From Stigmatella aurantiaca DW4/3-1 (GTDB taxonomy: Bacteria; Myxococcota; Myxococcia; Myxococcales; Myxococcaceae): DNA of 64,000 nucleotides. The notes under the pieces were generated by a model, which searched no databases, was not told the origin of the DNA, and worked only from the letters and a program-made list of their open reading frames with translations. Location of the stretch: NCBI RefSeq assembly GCF_000165485.1, contig NC_014623.1:9752893-9816892 (forward strand), read 5' to 3'. The position numbers and the translations under genes were made by a program. Shown in pieces: positions 59,450-64,000 of this stretch (position 1 is its first letter; each line of letters opens with the position of its first letter).

Positions 59450-60916
59450 ATGAGCCATGCCGAGAATGAGAACACATTGGCGGAGCGCCTGCTCAGCGAG
59501 ACGCAGCGGCTCTACACCCAGTACACCTCCGACGCGTGGCGGCGGGTGGATGCCATTTTCGCCTGGCTCATGGTCGGCCAATGGCTGTCTGCCATTTTCA
59601 TCGCCCTGGCCCTCGCGCCCTATGGCTGGAACGGAAGGACGCAGGCGCTGCACGTCCACATGAATGCCGCGCTCTTTCTGGGCGGTGGGCTCAGCCTGCT
59701 GCCCATCCTCCTGGTCTGGTGGCACCCGGGCACGGTGCTCACCCGGCACGTGGTGGCCATCTCGCAGATGCTCTGGTCCGCGCTGCTCATCCACCTGACG
59801 GGGGGCCGCATCGAGACGCACTTTCACATCTTCGGCTCCCTGGCCTTCCTGGCCTTCTACCGGGACTGGAAGGTGTTGCTCACCGCCACCCTCACCATTG
59901 CCGCGGACCACACGCTGCGCGGCCTGTTCTGGCCCGAGTCCATCTACGGCATCTCCACCCCCGAGCCCTGGCGCCTGGCCGAGCACCTGTTCTGGGTGGC
60001 CTTCATGGACATCGTGCTCTTCGCCGCCTGCCGGGCCGCGCTGAACGAGATGCAGGAGATGGCCAAGCGCCGGGCCATGGCGGAGCTGGCGTATGTGCAG
60101 CTCTCGGCCAGCCTGACGCAGCTTCAGGCCACCCAGGCCCAGCTCCTGTTCGCGGACCGGCTGGCCGCGATGGGACGGCTGGCCGCGGGCGTCGGGCACG
60201 AAATCAACAACCCCCTGGCCTATGTCATCAGCAACATCAACTACGTGCACCGCGAGCTGGGGCTCCTCACGCAGGACAGCCCCTCACCGGAGACCCAGCG
60301 GGAGCTGCTCGCGGCGATCGCCGACGCGCAGGAGGGCGCCGAGCGCGTGCGCCTCATCGTTCAGGATCTGAAGATGCTGGCGCAGGCGCAGGACTTCCGG
60401 GCGCTCCTGGAACACGACACCTGCAATGGGCCATCGGACTTGAGGGCCATCGTCGACAGCGCCGTGAGGGTCGCGTCCCGGCAGATCCGCCGCCGCGCCC
60501 GCCTGGTGACGGAGTTCGAGGCCATTCCCCTGGTCCAGGGCAACGAAAGCCGCCTGCGGCAGGTCTTCCTCAACCTGCTCATCAACGCGGCCCAGGCCAT
60601 TCCCGAGGGCCGGGTGGACCAGAATGAGATTCGCGTGGTGGCCCGCCAGCTCACCCCTCAGCGGGTCAGCGTGGAGGTGCGCGACACCGGATGCGGGATT
60701 CCGGCGGAGAACCTGGAGCACATTTTTGATCCGTTCTTCACCACCAAACCTCCCGGCGAGGGAACGGGGCTGGGGCTCTCCGTGAGCCACAGCATCATCA
60801 CCTCCATGGGAGGCGCCATCAGCGTGGAGAGCGATGTCGGCAGCGGGACGACCATCCGCGTCAACCTGCCCACCGTGGACCCGCTCCTCCTGAACACGAT
60901 GCAGCCCTCGCACTGA
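59450..60916 (+). CDS. Membrane sensor histidine kinase
   Basis: 488 aa. The N-terminal ~200 residues form five or six membrane helices (WLMVGQWLSAIFIALALAPY, ALFLGGGLSLLPILLVWW) with a conserved short motif GGRIETHFHIFGSLAFLAFY, found in a family of His-containing membrane sensors, and HLFWVAFMDIVLFAACRAAL. After a coiled coil come HisKA with H-box GVGHEINNPLAYV and HATPase (NLLINAAQAIPEG, DTGCGIPAEN, GEGTGLGLSVSHSI). The signal is unknown; several His in or near the membrane could bind a metal or heme. The ATG has only a weak ribosome binding site, but the frame before it has no family similarity. Confidence 0.88.
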   Translation: MSHAENENTLAERLLSETQRLYTQYTSDAWRRVDAIFAWLMVGQWLSAIFIALALAPYGWNGRTQALHVHMNAALFLGGGLSLLPILLVWWHPGTVLTRHVVAISQMLWSALLIHLTGGRIETHFHIFGSLAFLAFYRDWKVLLTATLTIAADHTLRGLFWPESIYGISTPEPWRLAEHLFWVAFMDIVLFAACRAALNEMQEMAKRRAMAELAYVQLSASLTQLQATQAQLLFADRLAAMGRLAAGVGHEINNPLAYVISNINYVHRELGLLTQDSPSPETQRELLAAIADAQEGAERVRLIVQDLKMLAQAQDFRALLEHDTCNGPSDLRAIVDSAVRVASRQIRRRARLVTEFEAIPLVQGNESRLRQVFLNLLINAAQAIPEGRVDQNEIRVVARQLTPQRVSVEVRDTGCGIPAENLEHIFDPFFTTKPPGEGTGLGLSVSHSIITSMGGAISVESDVGSGTTIRVNLPTVDPLLLNTMQPSH

Positions 60917-60937
60917 GCCGCAGCCGGGCGGCCTCCT

Positions 60938-61969
60938 TCAGGGAACCGGCAGGGGGTTGCGCTCGACGAACTGACGCTGGTGCCAGTAGGGGTAGACGGG
61001 CACCGTGGCGCTGGCCGCATCGAGCTTCGCGACCTGCGCGGCCGTCAGGTTCCAGCCGGCGGCGCCCAGGTTCTGGCGCAGCTGCGCTTCGTTGCGCGCA
61101 CCGATGATGACGTTGGCGACCGTCGGCCGCTGCAACAGCCAGTTCAGGGCAACCTGCGGCACCGTTTTGCCGGTCTCCTCCGCCACCGCGTCCAGCGCGT
61201 CCACGACTTGGTAGAGAAACTCGTCGGATACCTTCGGGCCGCCCTGCGCCGTGACCGCCGTCATGCGAGTGCCCTGCGGCAGGGGCTTGCCTCGCCGAAG
61301 TTTTCCGGTGAGCCGACCCCAGCCCAGAGGGCTCCACACCACCGTGCCGACCTTCTGATCGAGCGCCACGGGCATCAGCTCCCACTCGTAGTCGCGCCCG
61401 ACGAGCGAGTAGTACGCCTGGTGGGCCACGTACCGGGAGAGGTTGTGGCGGTCCGACGCCGCCAACGACTTCATGAGGTGCCAACCCGAGAAGTTCGAGC
61501 ACCCGATGTAGCGGATCTTCCCGCTGCGCACCAAGTCATCGAGCGCGTTGAGCGTCTCCTCGACGGGCGTGACGGCATCGAAGCCGTGCAGTTGGAACAG
61601 GTCGATGAAGTCGGTGCCCAGGCGGCGCAGACTGCCTTCGCAGGCCCGGATCAGATGGTAGCGCGACGAGCCCACATCGTTGGGGCCATCGCCCGCGCGG
61701 AAGGTGGCCTTGGTGGAGAGAATCAACCGCTCGCGCCGACCCTTGATGGCCTGACCGAGGATCTCCTCGGCCAGACCATTGGAGTACACATCGGCCGAGT
61801 CGAACATGTTCATCCCGGCGTCGAGCGAGATGTCGACGAGCCGGGTGGCGTCCTTCACGTCCGTGGACCCAAACCCCTTGAAGAAGTCATTGCTGCCCCC
61901 AAAGGATGCCGTGCCCAGACTGAACACGGGAACCTTGAACCCCGAACCGCCCAGCTGTCTGAATTCCAT
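60938..61969 (-). CDS. Aldo/keto reductase
   Basis: 343 aa, NADPH-dependent oxidoreductase. Family features seen: ASFGGSNDFFKGFG, the catalytic Asp-Tyr pair in NMFDSADVYSNGLAEEILG, Lys in LILSTKAT, His in LFQLHGFDAV, and the cofactor-binding region WSPLGWGRLTGKL with NVIIGARNEAQLRQNL near the end. It belongs to the Tas/YghZ-like general group; substrate not predictable. ATG 61969 is chosen over the in-frame GTG seven codons upstream because it fits the family N terminus and has GGGGAG in front. It follows cysC by 39 bases on the same strand; a functional link is not obvious. Confidence 0.9.
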   Translation of the reverse strand: MEFRQLGGSGFKVPVFSLGTASFGGSNDFFKGFGSTDVKDATRLVDISLDAGMNMFDSADVYSNGLAEEILGQAIKGRRERLILSTKATFRAGDGPNDVGSSRYHLIRACEGSLRRLGTDFIDLFQLHGFDAVTPVEETLNALDDLVRSGKIRYIGCSNFSGWHLMKSLAASDRHNLSRYVAHQAYYSLVGRDYEWELMPVALDQKVGTVVWSPLGWGRLTGKLRRGKPLPQGTRMTAVTAQGGPKVSDEFLYQVVDALDAVAEETGKTVPQVALNWLLQRPTVANVIIGARNEAQLRQNLGAAGWNLTAAQVAKLDAASATVPVYPYWHQRQFVERNPLPVP

Positions 61970-62008
61970 GGGGCGGATTCTCCCCATCACCCAGGTCGAG
62001 GCAAGGAG

Positions 62009-62617
62009 TTAAGAGCCGCTCGCGGCAGTCCGTGACGGGGTGAACAAGCCTCGCTCACGCAAGCGTTCGAGAATGTTCTTCACCCCCTGCTCCACGGACT
62101 CCTTGTCCGTCTGGACGAGCACATCCGGGGACTCGGGGGGCTCGTAGGGATCCGAGATGCCGGTGAAGTTCGAGATCTCTCCAGCGAGGGCCTTCTTGTA
62201 GAGCCCCTTCACATCGCGCTGGATGAGCGCCTCCAGGCTGGCATGGGCATGCACCTCGATGAAGGCAATGCCCTGCTCGCCCGCCAGTTTCCTCACCTCG
62301 TCGCGCGCCTGCCGGTACGGAGAGATGGCCGCGGTGATGACCGCGACCCGATGGCGGGCCAGCACGCGGGCGACATAGCCGATCCGGCGGATGTTCTCCT
62401 CACGGTCGGCCTTGGAGAAGCCAAGCCCTCTCGAGAGGATCGTCCGGACCTCGTCACCATCCAGGACCTCCACGGGTTGAACCTTCTCCAACTGGTGCCG
62501 AACCGCGTTGGCGAGCGTGCTCTTGCCCGCCCCAGACATGCCCGTCAGCCAGAGAATGAATCCCCCAGGCCGCCCCCCGTACACATCCTGAATGTGAGAC
62601 GCCTTCTCGTGTTCCAT
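62009..62617 (-). CDS. cysC: Adenylylsulfate kinase (APS kinase)
   Basis: 202 aa. It phosphorylates adenosine 5'-phosphosulfate to PAPS. Seen: Walker A GMSGAGKST, LDGDEVRTILSRGLGFSKAD, the REENIRRIGYVARVL helix, ISPYRQARDEVR, and VKGLYKKALAGEISNFTG followed by DPYEPPESP, all family landmarks. No sulfate adenylyltransferase gene (cysD/cysN) is adjacent, so it may serve PAPS supply for sulfation rather than assimilation, but the rest of the pathway may lie elsewhere. ATG 62617 follows GGGG; an in-frame ATG at 62632 is the alternative. It lies 52 bases downstream of the ABC exporter gene on the same strand. Confidence 0.9.
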   Translation of the reverse strand: MEHEKASHIQDVYGGRPGGFILWLTGMSGAGKSTLANAVRHQLEKVQPVEVLDGDEVRTILSRGLGFSKADREENIRRIGYVARVLARHRVAVITAAISPYRQARDEVRKLAGEQGIAFIEVHAHASLEALIQRDVKGLYKKALAGEISNFTGISDPYEPPESPDVLVQTDKESVEQGVKNILERLRERGLFTPSRTAASGS

Positions 62618-62669
62618 CGCGCACCCCAGCATCTCCGCTCTGGGGGGGGATATCCAGGGCGCACTCCCG

Positions 62670-64000
62670 CTAATTCGTCTGGTACCCGCGCGCCTGAAGG
62701 TTGAAGAGGTGGGCGTAGCGCCCATCGAGCGCCATCAACTCGGAGTGGTTGCCCAGCTCGTCCACCCGGCCGTTGTGCAGCACGGCAATGCGGTCCGCCA
62801 TCCGCACCGTCGAGAAGCGGTGGGAGATGACCAGGGTGATGCGGTTGGCCGCCAGGGCCTGGAAACGCTCGAACAGGGCGTGCTCCGCCTCCGCGTCGAT
62901 GCTGGCCGTCGGCTCATCCAGGATGAGCACCTCGGCCTCCCGCATGAAGGCCCGCGCCACCGCCAGCTTCTGCCACTGTCCCCCGCTCAGCTCGAACCCC
63001 TTGTCGAACCACCCCCCCAGCATGGTGTCGTACTTCTGCGGAAGCTCCTCGATGACGCCGTGCGCCCCTCCATGCTCGGCCGCTTGGCGGATGCGCTCCC
63101 GGTTCTCGATGGACTGCACATGGCCCAGCCCGATGTTCTCCGCCACGTTGAACTGGTAGCGCACGAAGTCCTGGAACACCGCGCCGAAGCGCGAGCGCAG
63201 GTCCTCGGGCTCCATGTCCTTCACGTTGACGCCGCCGTAGAAGATGTCCCCCTCGGTCGGCTCGTACATGCGCAGCAGCAGCTTCACCAGCGTCGTCTTT
63301 CCTGCGCCGTTCTCGCCCACCAGCGCCAGCTTCTCGCCAGGTTCCAGGCGCAGCGACACGCCGCGCAGCGCCCAGGCCTCCTTGCCCGGGTAGCGGAAGG
63401 ACACGTTGCGCAGCTCCAGCGTGTTTCCCAGCCCCTTCCGAGGGGAGAGGGCAGGCACCACCCGGGGCGTCTCCGCGCCCGTCGGAATGTCCAGGTAGGC
63501 AAAGAGGGTGCTCATGTAGAGCGCCCCCTCGTACATGGAGCCCAAGCTCGTGAGGATGCCCTGGAAGGCGGTCTGCCCGCCGCGGAAGAGGGACAAGTAC
63601 AGCACCATGTCTCCCACCGAGATGAGGCCCAGCGTCGCCCGGCCCGCGATGAAGGCATAGCACCCGTAGAACGCGCCCAGCGCCAGGGCCCCCAGCCCCA
63701 ACCCCCACGCCATCCGCCGGATCGACAGTCCCTTCTCCTCAGAGAAGAACTTCCAGTGCAATGACTGATAACGGTCGAGCACCATGGGGCCCAACCCGAA
63801 CAGCTTCACCTCCTTGACGTGGTTGTCTCGGGTGAGGATCCACTCGAGGTAAGCCAGCTTCCGCCGCTCCGGTGCTCTCCACGAGTGGAGCCGAAACCCC
63901 TCCTCCGCCATCCGCGCCTCCGCGATGAACGCCGGAATCGACGCCAGCACCAGCACCGCCACGCTCCACGGAGAGAGGGTCACGAGCATCACCGCGTACG
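62670..64000 (-). CDS. ABC exporter (fused permease/ATPase), 5' end outside the window
   Basis: 443 residues visible; the N-terminal part lies beyond position 64000. The membrane domain is partly seen (WSVAVLVLASIPAFIAEARM, GLGALALGAFYGCYAFIAGR, VLYLSLFRGGQTAFQGILTS). The nucleotide-binding domain is complete: Walker A VGENGAGKTTLVKLLL, signature ELSGGQWQKLAVARAF, Walker B VLILDEPTAS, and switch His in LVISHRFSTVRMA. It is a half-size exporter that works as a dimer. Substrate unknown. It heads a co-directional run with cysC and the aldo/keto reductase; the gaps of 52 and 39 bases allow one transcript. Confidence 0.9.
   Translation of the reverse strand, partial: YAVMLVTLSPWSVAVLVLASIPAFIAEARMAEEGFRLHSWRAPERRKLAYLEWILTRDNHVKEVKLFGLGPMVLDRYQSLHWKFFSEEKGLSIRRMAWGLGLGALALGAFYGCYAFIAGRATLGLISVGDMVLYLSLFRGGQTAFQGILTSLGSMYEGALYMSTLFAYLDIPTGAETPRVVPALSPRKGLGNTLELRNVSFRYPGKEAWALRGVSLRLEPGEKLALVGENGAGKTTLVKLLLRMYEPTEGDIFYGGVNVKDMEPEDLRSRFGAVFQDFVRYQFNVAENIGLGHVQSIENRERIRQAAEHGGAHGVIEELPQKYDTMLGGWFDKGFELSGGQWQKLAVARAFMREAEVLILDEPTASIDAEAEHALFERFQALAANRITLVISHRFSTVRMADRIAVLHNGRVDELGNHSELMALDGRYAHLFNLQARGYQTN

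Overview
The window is high-GC DNA with long shadow ORFs on both strands. Its gene content is typical of a fruiting myxobacterium of the Cystobacterineae (Myxococcus, Stigmatella, Cystobacter or Archangium type): eukaryote-like Ser/Thr kinases, hybrid two-component proteins, a DUF2381-like protein beside a kinase, a trifunctional kinase/AAA/histidine kinase, and many lipoproteins. The genus is an inference. I see no tRNA, rRNA, CRISPR array, insertion sequence or prophage.

Layout. Positions 1-8.4 kb hold a receiver protein, a DUF72 protein, a six-repeat CARDB lipoprotein, an AAA ATPase/TOPRIM pair that looks damaged, and small enzymes. Positions 8.7-14.3 kb hold six tightly packed genes: inositol-3-phosphate synthase, an Aur1-type PAP2 enzyme, a CDP-alcohol phosphotransferase fused to GtrA, a secreted beta-rich protein, a Cys-type phosphatase and a permuted papain-fold protein. 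Together they can be read as a route from glucose-6-phosphate through phosphatidylinositol phosphate and phosphatidylinositol to inositol phosphorylceramide. A sphingolipid delta-4 desaturase (DES1) homologue at 46.8 kb fits the same lipid chemistry. This is the most interesting system in the window.

Positions 14.4-24 kb hold the giant trifunctional kinase, whose kinase domain lacks catalytic residues, OsmC, and two tandem near-identical Ser/Thr kinases. Positions 23.9-30.8 kb hold two MMPL/RND transporters, one divergent, flanking an alkaline-phosphatase-superfamily enzyme. Positions 30.9-38.7 kb hold envelope lipoproteins and secreted proteins plus the glycogen debranching enzyme GlgX. Positions 38.8-42.6 kb hold a DUF2381-like protein, an intact kinase and a kinase with a dead HRD motif. 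Then come an M4 metalloprotease, an acyl-CoA dehydrogenase, the desaturase, and an IorA/IorB-type molybdenum hydroxylase facing a HipA-like kinase/DUF3037/cytochrome c operon.

Positions 52.5-58.4 kb hold a four-gene overlapping cassette built around a bacteriophytochrome: hybrid kinase, phytochrome, receiver, hybrid kinase. A degenerate receiver and a membrane histidine kinase follow, divergent around a perfect dyad. The window ends with an aldo/keto reductase, an adenylylsulfate kinase and a truncated ABC exporter.
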